The notes under the pieces were generated by a model. The model was not told the origin of the DNA. It was given only the letters and a program-made list of their open reading frames with translations, and did not search any database. From NCBI GenBank assembly GCA_015499995.1, contig JADNRV010000107.1, positions 124,001 through 188,000 on the forward strand: 64,000 nucleotides of DNA. The letters are read 5' to 3'. This document shows positions 27,551-39,256 of the stretch, piece after piece. The translations under genes and the position numbers were made by a program. This stretch comes from Flammula alnicola. Its lineage: Eukaryota > Basidiomycota > Agaricomycetes > Agaricales > Strophariaceae. Position 1 is the first letter of the stretch; each line of letters starts with the position of its first letter.

Positions 27551-28277
27551 ATGACTATCACAGAGATTTCGTGGTTTCAAAGTTCCAGTGCGTATCGGGC
27601 AGATCATGCGCTCGTGAACGATGCCGTTCGAAGGCTGAAACAGGCAGACGGCATACAGAGGTACGTTCTGCTATCATTTTTTCTAAAGTTCTACTACTAA
27701 CTTTCTGACCAAAGAATATATGTCGCGTTTGAAATCGAACACCCAAAGACAGCCTACATCGTCAAAAGTAATTATTCGTAATCTTTTATCCCAGCTCTCT
27801 TCTAACGGTGAATCGGCAGTATGGACAAGCTACGATCACTACCTCTCTGCCGTCAAACAACCCTCCTACACCGCCGCTCTCGAGTCTCTGAAGCCCGCCT
27901 TGGACGGCACCTTGAACGAAATCGAGACCGTTTTCGTGGCTTATACAACCACGCCCGAAGAAGCGCTCGCCGCCCCCGTTTCAGAGATCGTCCTTACTGG
28001 ACTGAAAGACGGAGAAACAGAGAAAGATCTCATCGCGCTCGACGAAGCCGTCGCTGCCTCGGGCGTGACGCTCGGAAACCATTGGGGTCCTGTCCATGGC
28101 AAGGCGGGGAGTACGGCCTTTTCATTGGGTGGGAGTCTGTCGAGGTAAGGGTCAGCTCCATATTTAATGGCTGGCATCTGGCTCACCACTTGTCTACTTT
28201 TAATTTCCTAGTCGCATGCTGAAGCGGCGCGGAAGGGCTTGTTGACGGAGGTTATTAAGAGAGCGAGAAAACGTTGA
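27551..28277 (+). CDS. Dimeric alpha/beta-barrel (ABM/DABB-like) protein, copy 1, one frameshift
   Basis: Four exons: 27551-27660, 27715-27767, 27820-28144 and 28212-28277. The N-terminal half (MTITEISWFQSS, then VWTSYDHYLSAVK) and the C-terminal half (VSEIVLTGLKDG, NHWGPVHGK) each look like a ferredoxin-like dimeric barrel unit, as in antibiotic-monooxygenase-like fungal proteins. Function is unassigned; such folds act as small oxygenases or accessory cyclases in secondary metabolism. Near the end of exon 3 the conserved segment YGLFIGWESVE is one base out of frame. The shift maps to the G4 run at 28106-28109, where a fifth G would restore it. As written, the protein ends early at SLGGSLSR. 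It is paralogous to the gene at 29.2 kb. Decay or a sequencing deletion are both possible. Confidence 0.75.
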
Positions 28278-28460
28278 GGTATTCGAAGATTGCCAATGGA
28301 AAGTTCAGAGAGCTTTGACCGATAAATGAAGTAGTGTACATGTATGTACGAGCACTGAATGTCTATTGCTCTCGCAGGACTTCCGACTTTGCATCATCAT
28401 TCCGGCCGGAACGTTCCTCGGCCGGCGTTACCACACACGGTCGGAAACAGAGCCTCTTGA

Positions 28461-28866
28461 CACGGCGGACATTCAACTGTCAAGTCGGCCGACCGGTTGT
28501 CCTGTTAAGTCATACAGAGGTTACCGGCAAGTCATAACCTGTCATGACACAGGTTGACTTGCCGGTCACAGTGGCCGATGTCACGCTCTTTCTTTTTTTT
28601 TATGTCTGCGTATTTAATAGTACTCATGTGTCGTGTTTATTCGAATTCATTCCCTTTGCCACTATTTGAATTCGCTTTAATCTAACGTTAGCAACTAACA
28701 AACATAAGTATGAGGCGAGAACATTTTAAAAAAAGAAAGAGCGTGACATCGGCCACTGTGACCGGCAAGTCAACCTGTGGCATGACAGGTTATGACTTGC
28801 CGGTAACCTCTGTATGACTTAACAGGACAACCGGTCGGCCGACTTGACAGTTGAATGTCCGCCGTG
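28461..28866. mobile_element. Foldback MITE with 139-bp inverted arms
   Basis: Left arm 28461-28599 and right arm 28728-28866 are inverted copies with one mismatch by eye, around a 128-bp AT-rich centre. The element starts CACGGCGGACATTC and is flanked by TGA on both sides (28458-28460 and 28867-28869), a 3-bp target duplication. No coding capacity. The near identity of the arms suggests recent insertion. It separates the two dimeric-barrel paralogues. The 3-bp duplication and CAC terminus fit CACTA-like or related transposases, but the superfamily is not settled. Confidence 0.85.
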
Positions 28867-29215
28867 TGAGTCTTGCCTATTTCCACATCCTCCACAAAAC
28901 ATTGCCCTCATTATCACCGTATTCTCCTCCCCAAAGCCACATACATGTCCGAAGAATACTTCACAACCTTCATTTTATGCTAACTTAGCCAAGTATTCAG
29001 TCATACATGGGTATGTAATGAAGCGACATCGTTATCCTCAGCGGCCGTTTACAAACATAACAATCCTGCAGGTAATCCGACATCTCTGGAGTCTCTCGTG
29101 ACGGATTTGGATCTTGCGCCGGGATCTAAGTGCTTCATCAAGACAAGACTTGCCTCCAATACCTCTGGTAAACCATCTACGTCGTTGTACTCTTCACTGA
29201 GAACTCCGCTGCACA

Positions 29216-29979
29216 ATGACTATCGTTGAAATTGCTTGGTTCAACAGCACAAAGGCTTATCAGGAAGACCATTCTCTCCTTAACGAGACAGCTAGGAGGC
29301 TGAAGCAGTTCGCCGGACTCAACAGGTATTTCAAGGTATTATATACCGATTTGGCGATTAACGGACCCTTTATTCAGGTTGTATCTGGGGTGGCAGGTCG
29401 AGCCAGACACAACGATCGCCTACGTTCTCAACAGTACGCTATTCTTTCTTGCTATTATCCTACTGTATCTAACCTTTCACTTAGTATGGGAAAGCTATGA
29501 CCATTACATCGCCGCCGGGAAAGAGAAAGAATACTCTGAAACTTTCGCTACATTCCAGCCTGCGCTGGACGGTACCTACGCTGACATCAGCGTAATTATG
29601 GCTCCGTTTACTTCTGGTCCCGAAGAAGCCGTCGGAGCGCCAGTTACAGAAATCGTCTTGGCTGGCTTGAAGGAAGGGAAGAGCGAGGCCGACCTTTCGA
29701 CGCTCTTCGACTCAATTTCAAGCACCGGAAAACTGATCGGGCATCACTGGGGTCCGATCCGGGATAAGGAGAATCAATTTGCATTGCTCGTTGGGTGGAA
29801 GTCGGTTGAAGTAAGGTTTTTCATCCAATAAACTTGGTGATATCGTGACTTATGTGATCTGCATTTTGCAGTTTCACTATGAAGTTGCTCAAACTGAGAT
29901 ATTCTCCGAAGTGATTGACAAAGGAGATAGCACTTTGCTTGATCCCAAGATAGCACATGTTAAGTTCACGGAGATGTAA
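29216..29979 (+). CDS. Dimeric alpha/beta-barrel (ABM/DABB-like) protein, copy 2
   Basis: Four exons encode an intact two-unit dimeric-barrel protein. It begins MTIVEIAWFNSTKAY, continues after the first intron with LYLGWQVEPDT, then VWESYDHYIAAGKE, VTEIVLAGLKEGKS and HHWGPIRDKENQFALLVGWKSVE. The last intron joins VE to FHYEVAQTEIF, and the protein ends KFTEM. Exon phases match copy 1, so the pair arose by duplication. No catalytic residues can be assigned. Its neighbourhood (FAD oxidase, terpene synthase) suggests a role in secondary metabolism, but that is inference. Confidence 0.82.
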
Positions 29980-30309
29980 TATAAAAGGACCTGTTACATC
30001 GTGCAATGAATTCAAGTCACTAAGCCTGACTTAAACACCAGATACCCTTCTTAAAATGCATGCAGTCCATGGATCATATCCGTTAGAGGAAAAGAGTGGT
30101 TACATCAATGCTGCTTACTCCTTACTTTCAGTCATACGTCAATCGGTATTCAGCGGAACTTATTCGGAAGTTGGAACCAGATAGTTCAAATACTGACATG
30201 AACTGGCTGAAGGAAGGTTCTGAGAATTTAATTGTAATGTGAATAATATATAGTATATGCGAATGAGGCGATAACGAAACTTTTAATGATATAAAATAGG
30301 TCTACCGCC
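29980..30309. other. Short intergenic spacer
   Basis: Convergent spacer between the second dimeric-barrel gene and the FAD oxidase gene; no feature seen. Confidence 0.5.
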
Positions 30310-32084
30310 TCAGAAGAACTTCCACCCGTGCGTCAGGTTAGTGACACCTTGGGGATCATACTTGTTCTGAATCAACCTCAGCGCGGGCAGGTTGGAACCG
30401 AAAAGAAGGGAGGTAGGGGTATCATACGAAGCATAGTTGGGGTAGAGAATACCCACAGGCGGCTCGACCTGCTGGAATCCACCGGCTGAGGAGGCAGCGA
30501 AGTCGCGGACGTTGAAGTTGACCGTCTTCAGGAGGTCAAAGAAGAACGAGTCCTCCGTAACATCAGTCCACGACATACCAACGACTGAAGGCGCAAGGAA
30601 ATTTCCGGGCCTATGGAAATAAGCGGCGGGGCCGTTGGGTTGGTGGTTGAAGATATTAGGAAGAAGGGGCTCGACGGCCAAGGTGAACGCCACGGCAGAG
30701 TGATTCCATGCAGTTGCTCCGTGTGTCTGAAGAAGATACGAAAACGGTTAACGCATTGAAAAAATGAAGGCTGTTCATCGACTTACAGTGACTTGATTCG
30801 CGATCTCAGCCAGGACAGGAACTGTGTAGTTTTGGATCGAAATCGAGCGCCAGAGAGCCCGGGGAGCGATCTCAGGACCGTTAAATGCGCTCACTAAACG
30901 GGTGAGGGAGGTGACAGAAAGTGATGATGAGACGGAAGGGACGGCGAGGAGTTGGTCAAAGGTGCCTGCGGGAGGAGATGGCCCGTGGAAGTAGTAGAAA
31001 ACAGAGATAAAGAGACCTGATGGTTGTTGTATATTAGTTCTCATATACGCAAGGCTCATAATGGGGCGAGGCGTACCTCCGAATGACGGATCAAAACCGT
31101 ATGTTACTCCGATGACAGCCTTGGGGTTGGTGTTGGTATCCTGGAAATCACTGATCGCTTGGGAAAGATTGGCGATGTTATCAGTGCCGTTTACGACGAC
31201 AAGTCCTCCCCAAACAGCGGGCTGCTCGACAACTTTGTACGTGATAGTCGTGACAACGCCGAAGTTGTTTCCTCCTCCCTAATCGCAATCGTAAACAAGT
31301 TATACAGAAGCAAAACCAAGGGGATATCGCACCTTGAGACCGAAGAACAGATCAGCATTAGAGGTGTTTGTGGCAGTCACCACCTTGCCAGTGGGGAGCG
31401 CCACCTCAAACGCAACGACGGTATCGCAAGATACACCAACTTGGTTCGTAAGCCAAGAGTAACCTCCTCCGAGGGTGAATCCACCAACACCGACCCCAGA
31501 AACACGACCAGCAGCAATAGAGACGTTGAATGGCTCCAGCTGAGAATAAGCATGCTCCGACTGCTGCCCAGTGCCGACTTCAGCTGTTCCGGTTGAAGCA
31601 TTGTAGACTGCCCCGTTGAAGCGAGACATCGTGATTTGAACTCCAGGGGTGGAGCTCCAGCCCGGGTTGGTGGCATGTCCGCCAGATTTGACGGCGTAGG
31701 GGGTACGTGTGTTACCAACAATCTTTAACTGTTGAAAGAATGAGCAAAGTTGAGAGAAGAACTGAAAAATTACGCGACTTACGATCGTCGCCGCGTCCTG
31801 GGGAGTCCCGGGTTGAACACTGCAGGTCGCATTCTGGGAGCTTGATGAATAGGCGTGGAAGATATCGGTGGCGTATTGCGATGATCCTAATCATGATGGA
31901 AATCTAGATCAACTCCAAGTAAAGGAAAAAGTTGAAGTTACTAACCAGGATAGAAAACCGCTGAAGCAGGGGAAATGCTGCGCTCAATTTGCTTGCAGGT
32001 ACCATTATAGCTCGCAGCTAACGCGCTGGATGCGAGCGAAAGGGCAGATACGAGAGCCAAGCTTTTCGCTGTGAACGATCCCAT
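30310..32084 (-). CDS. Secreted FAD-linked oxidoreductase (BBE-like)
   Basis: About 500 residues from several exons. Residues 1 to about 23 form a signal peptide ending ALA, so the product is secreted. An FAD-binding PCMH domain follows, with SGGHATNPGWSS (its His is the usual covalent flavin attachment site), GRVSGVGVGGFTLGGGYS and FFGLKGGGNNFGVV. The C-terminus has the berberine-bridge-enzyme pattern PNYASYDTP ... KYDPQGV. Enzymes of this family oxidise carbohydrates or secondary-metabolite intermediates with oxygen, releasing hydrogen peroxide; the substrate cannot be deduced. All introns are consistent in phase and no frame break is seen. It lies between the dimeric-barrel pair and a terpene synthase. 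A hAT-like MITE starts about 510 bp upstream of the start codon. Confidence 0.9.
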
Positions 32085-32591
32085 CGTTGCAGAAGGTCAA
32101 TGAACTTCAGGAGCTGCCGACGAATTTTCGACGACCTTCACCTGGTACATTTTATACACCTCTTGAAGCGGCCGCTCGCGTAATGCCTCTGAAGCAAAGT
32201 GACATGTTTCAAGTATTCACGGAATCCTTTACCACGGTTGATGAGGTCGAGATCACTTGGAGCAATATTGCGAGTGACTGCCGACACATGCCAACTGTCG
32301 GACTGTCAGGGGTGGCTGATGGCCGACAGGATCGACTTGAATTTACCCGCATCAGACAGTCATTTTGTGGCAATGACAGTGTATCCAGAAAAGTGTGCGG
32401 CAGAGTACCAGTGAGATGTTATGTAGATGCGAGCGCTGCTGCGTCGTCGTCGGAAGAATGCAGAGTTCGCATTTCGGGCAGTGGTACGCGGCGTCTGTTT
32501 CCGCCCGATCTCTTTGTAAAGGAGTTTAGTCACATATTACATATGCATAGACGAGGTATACGTACGTACGGACGACGTATATGTATGTATC

Positions 32592-32943
32592 CAGTGTTGG
32601 ACAGTCCTAGTCATGACTTATCCCGCAAAGTCACGGTCAAAAATCGAATGACTAGTCATGACTAGTTGACTAGTCATGACCGGTCAATTTTGATTGACTT
32701 TTGACTGATCATCGATCAACACGCACTTCAAAGCAGCCGCACATGACCGACGGAGACACTACGCATCACGCATCAGCGCTAAATCAGCACGCATCCCATC
32801 ACGCACCACAGACGCATAGTCGTGTGGGAATTGATTGATGGCCATCAGCCTTTGGGTCAAGTCATTGGTCAATTTGACCAATGACTTGACTTTTGTTGAC
32901 TATGACCGACTTTATTGACTAGTCAATGACTTGTCCAACACTG
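32592..32943. mobile_element. hAT-like MITE (352 bp)
   Basis: Termini CAGTGTTGGACA are inverted at both ends, a sequence typical of hAT elements. Flanks TATGTATC and CATGTATC form an 8-bp target duplication with one difference. The interior is full of short palindromes built from ACTAGTCATGAC-type motifs. It includes a 17-bp perfect inverted repeat with a single-base centre at 32856-32890. No coding capacity. Confidence 0.85.
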
Positions 32944-34901
32944 CATGTATCACACTGAGAGATTGTGACATCCCGCAGCGCATATTGAAATTTCCGGATA
33001 TCCTTCTATGCCAAAAGGAAACTCCGTCATGGCCCTGTAAATCATCAGCAGGGTGGGATATATCGCCAAGAGGGTGTATCCACCCGGACCATCCCAATCG
33101 CGAACGTCTCGGATTGCAATGAGCCTAACCTGCGGTGAAGTCGAGTCCTGAGGCTATGTACAACGAAAACTCCCAGAAATTCTTTACAATTTTTTCTCAA
33201 CGCCACGGGGAGGTTCCTTCGTTTAGAAACTTCCATTCCATACTATGACAAGGCCAATGTCAATACTCAAGAAAAATCTTCCGCATGAGAAATAAATGTG
33301 CAATACCTACGGAATGATGTCGGATCTAGTCACAGAGAGGCAATAGTGAGGTAGTGAGTTGGAGGCGGCGAAGCCTTGAGGCGGCCAATACACGGTCCCT
33401 TGCATCCCTCCATAATGGGCGCCCCCATACCAGGTGATTGGGGGATATAAGAACATGGCTTGAAGAAAATTGGACGGAGGGTCGAGATAGACCATCGTAG
33501 TAGGAAAAAAGAGGGGAAAGGTGGGAAAGAAACCAGCAACGTTGACCTTCGATTTAATGACTGTCTGCTCGGAGGGATCAAGTGACTTCCACGACTGTGC
33601 AATGCTTCGATAGAAGCACGACCTTCTGTAAGCCAACACCCACGCAGGCCGTCTGTCAAAACTTATCAATATCCAATCAAAGCCAAGCTTTGGTGTGCTG
33701 CATGGTGCTGCAAAGTATTTACCGAATTAATCAAATAACAGCCAATTGGATGGTGGATAAAAGGGATATAATTAAACAGAAGAATGACCACAAGCAGCCA
33801 GCCTGGATAAGCTTCTGAGTTGGGTTCAAATTGGGCGTTGTGTTTATGTAGTAGAAGAAGTCACACGAAAGGGTTTTTTCCGACGAGCCAGGAATAAATC
33901 TGAAGTAGTAGCTACTACTGCTCGACAATCTTTTTTGTCCGAAGGTTCCTCGCGGTATGAAGGAGTACCTAATGTCTTTACTGGAGTACTTATCTGCGAT
34001 GAGCATGACACCGGGCGTAGGTCTTGTTTGTACTCCGGAAAACAATTTGCGATAGATATCCCGTATTATTTCCAGAAGACACTTCGGTGTTTTTCCACTT
34101 CCTTACAGGATTCTTCGCGACCTTCCCTCCTTTTTTGTTCCCAAAAGAAATTAATTCTCGAACATCATTCGGGAATTCTTCACCACCAAAACCACACCAA
34201 ACTGCCAAGGAAGAAATTTGACAGAAAAACTGATGGATAAAGTATACTAGTAGTCCAATTAGTGGGGCAATAGTTTGGCCGACTACCTTCAAGTTCCAAG
34301 CACTTGAGCGATACTAACTCCTTACTAGTACTCGTTTATTATACAATTGGAGCCGTTTCAAGAACCGTTGATATTTCCAGCCTTGTCTGCAACAGATCCA
34401 TCTCTCGTTTCAACATTTTCTCAACATCCGACAACAGTTCAACAAACACTACTACTTTTCAAGTTGTTTACTCATAAATATATCCTTCGATCTATATCCC
34501 TGCCGTTCAAGAGCAATATTCTTCAGTCTTGCAATCTCCGTCGATGGCGAGCCCGGCCGGGACCAGCCGACTTAGATGATGTGTTTATTTGGGCAACATA
34601 TTAAAATTCAAATATCATATGTATTTCCCCTTCGGGGAATATAACTCTGGCACGTGATGCACCTCATACGGCCGCTGAGGATGAACAGCCGAAAAGATCG
34701 AATATTTTCATTGTCCCAGAAAATCGCCATCCAGGGGTCTTTAACTCTACCGACTCAAGGACTGTGCCCGCTGCTATGCTCGCGAACCTGGCGTCCTGTG
34801 TCAGGCACTTCCCGGCACTGTACGGCCGTTGTAGTTGCTTATATTTAACGTTTAAGAAAGTGTTTGATATTGAGCCAGAACATATCTAGACTCTTAGAAA
34901 C
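32944..34901. other. Gene-poor spacer before terpene synthase
   Basis: No supported gene. A 120-codon minus-strand frame at 33307-33669 has no motif. A short stem-loop with a TTCG loop (TTCCCCTTCGGGGAA) lies about 260 bp upstream of the terpene synthase start; its meaning is unknown. Confidence 0.4.
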
Positions 34902-36554
34902 ATGTCCTACGCACCAACTGCTGAAGAACTCAAGGAATGGTCCAAGGGACCCACCCTAGAATCTTTGTTCGGCAAGAAATTTCCCCTCTCTCGCGACCAT
35001 CCAGACTGGCAGAAGCTCGAACAAGGTACGTTGAACAACTTTAAGTATGAAATTAAATCTTTAACGCTAAAGCCACAGAGAATGATCAATGGGTTGAGGA
35101 GAACTGGCAGTTCGACGATAAGGAATTGAGGGATTACCTTATGAGCAGCCAGCTGGGCCCATTTTCATCGATGTGTAAGTTTCCTGCAGTGTTTCATACC
35201 ACCCTCATGAGATTCATATATAATACATAGGCTTCCCTTTCGCTGAGCGTGAGAAGCTTCTCTGGATTTGCCGCCTCGTTACCCTCCTTTTCTGTTTGGA
35301 CGAAGACCTCGACCGACATATTAACCTTCACTTGCTACCTATTCTGAAGGCGCTTACTGCTGGAACCAAGGTTAGTCCTCCTTATGAGATGTTTCCCTCC
35401 TCCCTATTGAACAATATAATTTAGAAACCAGAAAATAACTACGCAGAGCTAGCAATTGACAAGTGCTGGAGGGCAATCGAAAAAACATCCACACCCTCAA
35501 ACTTTCGCCAATTCGTCCAAATCACCCACGAATACTTCGAGTGCGTGTTCTCAAACCTCTGTGGCGCAGTGCTTAATCTTCATTGGTATAGTTCGCATGG
35601 CCAAATCCCTTATGAAAACTTTGAACAATATGTCGGTGCTCGCCGCACAAATGTCGGAGCAGTCAGTCAGCATTCTTTCGCCATTTTTTCCCGGCTGAAT
35701 GTCTTCTAGTACTTCATGTGGGCGTGCCTTCGCTATGCCGCGGACATTAATCTCACGGACGAGGAGCTCGCGAATCCTCTGGTCAAGCGTCTAGAGGATA
35801 TCGCTGGTTGTGAGTCGTCTTCCGTGTCAATTTTAGTTCCACTTTGCTGACATCAACTTCAGTCCACGTTGCATTCACTAACGATCTCATCAGCTACACC
35901 AAGTGAGTAGACGATTACCATTTACGATGATGCATTTTTGACATACTATCCCTCTAGGGAATACCTTACCGATACCGCTACCAATAATATCCTCACTCTC
36001 CTCCAGCGCAACGATGGCCTTACCCCTGCTGAAGCCGAGGCTAAGCTCAGACGGGAGATCAAGAAGGCGGAAACTGACTACGCAGTGGCCGCTCGTGAGG
36101 TGCTCGACCACCCCGTGCTAGGGAAGAACGAAGGAATCCGCAAGTTGGTGCTTAACATCCCATATGGCATGGGGGGTAACGTGAGTTTCAAGTCGTAATG
36201 TTTTCGCCCGTCGACTGACGACATTTTCTTTTTATCATAGGCTTGGTGGTCCCTCGTCGTGAGTATTCAGCTCTACTAAACTCCGACGCAACCGTTTACT
36301 GATTCGAACATACGCAGACTAAGCGATATAATGTTGATCCTGTCAACCACCCTCTTCCTCAGGTCCAGATAAACATTGATCCCGCGATGCCTTATCACCC
36401 ATGCGCGGCGCCCTTCCTCGACGGTCCCACCAAAGTCCGTACCTCTGTCGTCAAGGCAAGCCACCAGGCTCCTTACCAAAGCTTCTTCTCTAGTTGGAGC
36501 CTTTGGTTCCACAGCAGCCTCCTTTTTCTCTGGAAACTCCTGCTAAGGCGGTGA
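34902..36554 (+). CDS. Class I terpene synthase (probable sesquiterpene cyclase)
   Basis: Ten exons with consistent phases give 387 residues, normal for basidiomycete sesquiterpene synthases. The enzyme would ionise a prenyl diphosphate (probably farnesyl diphosphate) with magnesium and cyclise it in the cytosol. The aspartate-rich motif is DEDLD at 97-101. The second metal site is NDLISYTKE at 222-230, a perfect N-D-x-x-S-x-x-x-E pattern with N222, S226 and E230, split by an intron. The conserved RY pair is at 312-313. The segment ENFEQYVGARRTNVGA matches the effector region of the family. After the RY pair, a roughly 75-residue extension rich in Pro and Ser ends WKLLLRR. The product cannot be predicted from sequence. 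The FAD oxidase and dimeric-barrel genes nearby are possible tailoring partners. Confidence 0.93.
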
Positions 36555-38281
36555 AGCTTCAGGCTTAAATTGAAGCGGTAGCCTAAAATCTTGGGTTTTT
36601 ATATTATAGCACACACTAGACGCCGTCAAAGGCACATCACGTCGCATTCATTATTTACCTTTCTCGACTTGTACACGCAGCGCATGCAGCAACATATGGC
36701 TTTTTATACATGACATATGCAAATTTATTACGACTGGAACCATTCACATCTGAATTGAAATATAAGCTGGGAATGGGGTTCCATTCAATCCTATGACGCT
36801 TAGGGCTGCGGCGAGGCAACTACGGGCGCTTACTGTTTAGCGCCCGCTGTATCGATGATAATGGCGCTTACCTCTGAATCACCTCAGGTAATAACCAGGC
36901 CATTAATTTGTGAGGGTAAGTTGAAACTCTTCTCACTTTTCTGCTCAGTGCGGCATCCAAGCATGCAGGACGTGATAGTGAGCGGGTCTAATTCTTTCTC
37001 ACGACGCATGGTCACTGCACAAGTGTGTATGTAGCCTCCATTACCACGACTACATCCCGCGGTTAGATGGCTGGCTATACCGAATGGGTGAAGTCAGGTT
37101 TAACACATTATGATGCAAAAGACACACCTATGCCGTTAGAATTGGGTATCGGTTCATCCGCCAGAGAGTGTTCCAAATGCACATCGGACTTCTCTTATGG
37201 CGCCACCGGTGTTGAGATCCCAGAATCAGAAAATCTATAGATACGCCTTGAGGGAAGACTCTGCGAGCCAGAAATACCATTTCTGCGTCCTATCTCCTTA
37301 GTTGCTGGTTGTAGGTTTCTACTTACTTTTCTTCCAGTAAACCGTAAGCTTTTTCCAGACGGGGGAATCGTCAGGAGGTATACGATGTCTGATCGAACGA
37401 AGGTCTTTTGGTCGCCTACGACCAACCATCTTCACGATTTAACGCCGCCATTGAACCCCCGTCCCGACAACGGACTTGAAATAACGTCGAATATGGGCAA
37501 AAAGACTAGCGATGCGAACGAGCGACGGAAGGAAAGTTCTGCATGGAACCTCTCCGGAAATCCCCACTTACATTCCATACGGAAAACGATGGCTTCGTGT
37601 GCAGGAATTCATTCCGAGTCCGTGCTCCAACCATTAGCAGCGAGGGCAATGCATATCATTAGAGGCTTCGGTCGGAAACGAGTTTAGCGACAGAAGGGGT
37701 GCACTTGAAGGGACGGAAAGCCGTCTGCTTGTCTGTAAGTCTGGGTCTGGCAAAAGCGGACGAGTGAATTGAGATCTATGACGTCTCATTCCAATCCTTT
37801 ATTGTGAAACTTCTGAGACTACTTGATTTGAACGAGTCTGGACGAAGTTTGTTCTTGCCCGAATCGAAATATTTTCCAATGCGCCACGCTTGAATCTCCT
37901 ACAGGTACCTGCTGGGTAGCAGCGTCGCTTTATATGGCATGAGCAGGACAATACATGTGCGAATTGAAAAGCGCAGGACATCGAAACAGAGGCATAATGC
38001 GCGTGAGGGTTCGTGTGTGCCTGGGCCTACCGCGGCACCACCGCTGCACGGAATCACTTTCACGACGTCATTTCAGACAACATATAAGCGAACGCCGGAG
38101 ACGGGGCTGGAGTGAATTACACTTGAACTACGACTATCATCTGCAAGAACAAGAAAATATCGGACCAATATCGAGTGTTCAAAGGAAAAAACAACTTGTA
38201 TGGATCCAATTGTTCTACCCGTTATTGGATACAATGGATAGCAGTGGGCTAAAATTCTTAAACAGCTCATCTATTTTTGAC
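36555..38281. other. Intergenic, no supported gene
   Basis: Only short frames without motifs on both strands; no repeat boundary recognised. Confidence 0.5.
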
Positions 38282-39256
38282 ATGGCATGGTTTTCGACGG
38301 GTAGAACCAATTCCCAGCTCATCGCGAACTTGAAGAGCAATGGGATATGTCACTCAGACAGAGTGATGAGGGTGCGTCTGCAGGTCGTTTCTTGAACGCA
38401 GCGAGTTCTTGATAAGGGATAATATAGGCTATGAACGCGGTTGACAGAGCGCACTACGTTCTCAGCCGGGAAGATGCGTACGAGGACTCACCTCAGTTGC
38501 GTAGCCCATGCGAGTTCCGACGTTTTCGTTTAACATTGTACTCACCTGTCGCAGGTACATCGGGCATAACGCGACGATAAGCGCTCCACATATGGTGAGC
38601 ATACTTCATAGCTGAGCCATGCATATCCATCCGAATAACACGAAAATACCAGCACGCATATGCATCCGAGCACCTCCTTCCTTATCTTCGCCCCGGCGCA
38701 AAGGTCCTCGACGTTGGTAGTGGGTCAGGCTACCTTGTAGCCGTCCTTCACCGCCTAGTCAGCCCGGGAGGTAAAGTCGTTGGGATTGAGCACATCAAGG
38801 AACTTGTCGACTTTTCGGTCGAGAATCTAAAGAAAGACGGGTTAGGAGCTGCTGTTGGGAACGGGGAAATTGTCATGATCGCTGGAGATGGGAGGCTCGG
38901 GTGTGCGGAGGAAGGCATGTTAACATACCTCTTAATCTCGTTATGTCAAAGCTCACCACCGGAACTATTTGGTAGGCCCTTATGATGCGATCCATGTTGG
39001 CGCAGCCGCTCCTACTGTGCCGGATGCTCTTCTCGAGCAACTTGCTAGTCCTGGGCGGATGTTCATCCCCGTCGGAACCTATATGCAGTACATTGAGCAG
39101 ATCGACAAAGATGCTCATGGAAACATCCAGAGGAAGAAGATCATGGGTGTTAGAGTACGTCCGTTCAAGGTCTTCGAGGATTCATCGATACTGAATTTTG
39201 GTTCTGTGCTGTAGTATGTTCCATTGACAGACCGCGAAATGCAGGAACAAAATTGA
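38282..39256 (+). CDS. Protein-L-isoaspartate O-methyltransferase, copy 1
   Basis: PCMT repairs damaged proteins by methylating L-isoaspartyl residues with S-adenosylmethionine in the cytosol. The multi-exon gene starts MAWFSTGRTNSQLIANL, then AMNAVDRAHYV, YIGHNATISAPHM, EHLLPYLRPGAKVLDVGSGSG (the AdoMet-binding motif I), GDGRLG, AIHVGAAAPTVP, and ends YVPLTDREMQEQN. All parts align without gaps to the paralogue at 47.7-48.7 kb, with differences concentrated at the N-terminus. The intron at 38915-38975 has a GC donor (GCATGT) where the paralogue has GTATGT at the same place. Both copies appear intact; which one is ancestral is not evident. Confidence 0.92.

Noticed and set aside
33307..33669. 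120-codon minus-strand frame
   Set aside because: Overlapping frames of similar length, aromatic-rich sequence and no motif suggest chance.
34627..34641. TTCCCCTTCGGGGAA stem-loop as a terminator or regulatory hairpin
   Set aside because: Too short to interpret in a eukaryotic promoter region; no supporting context.
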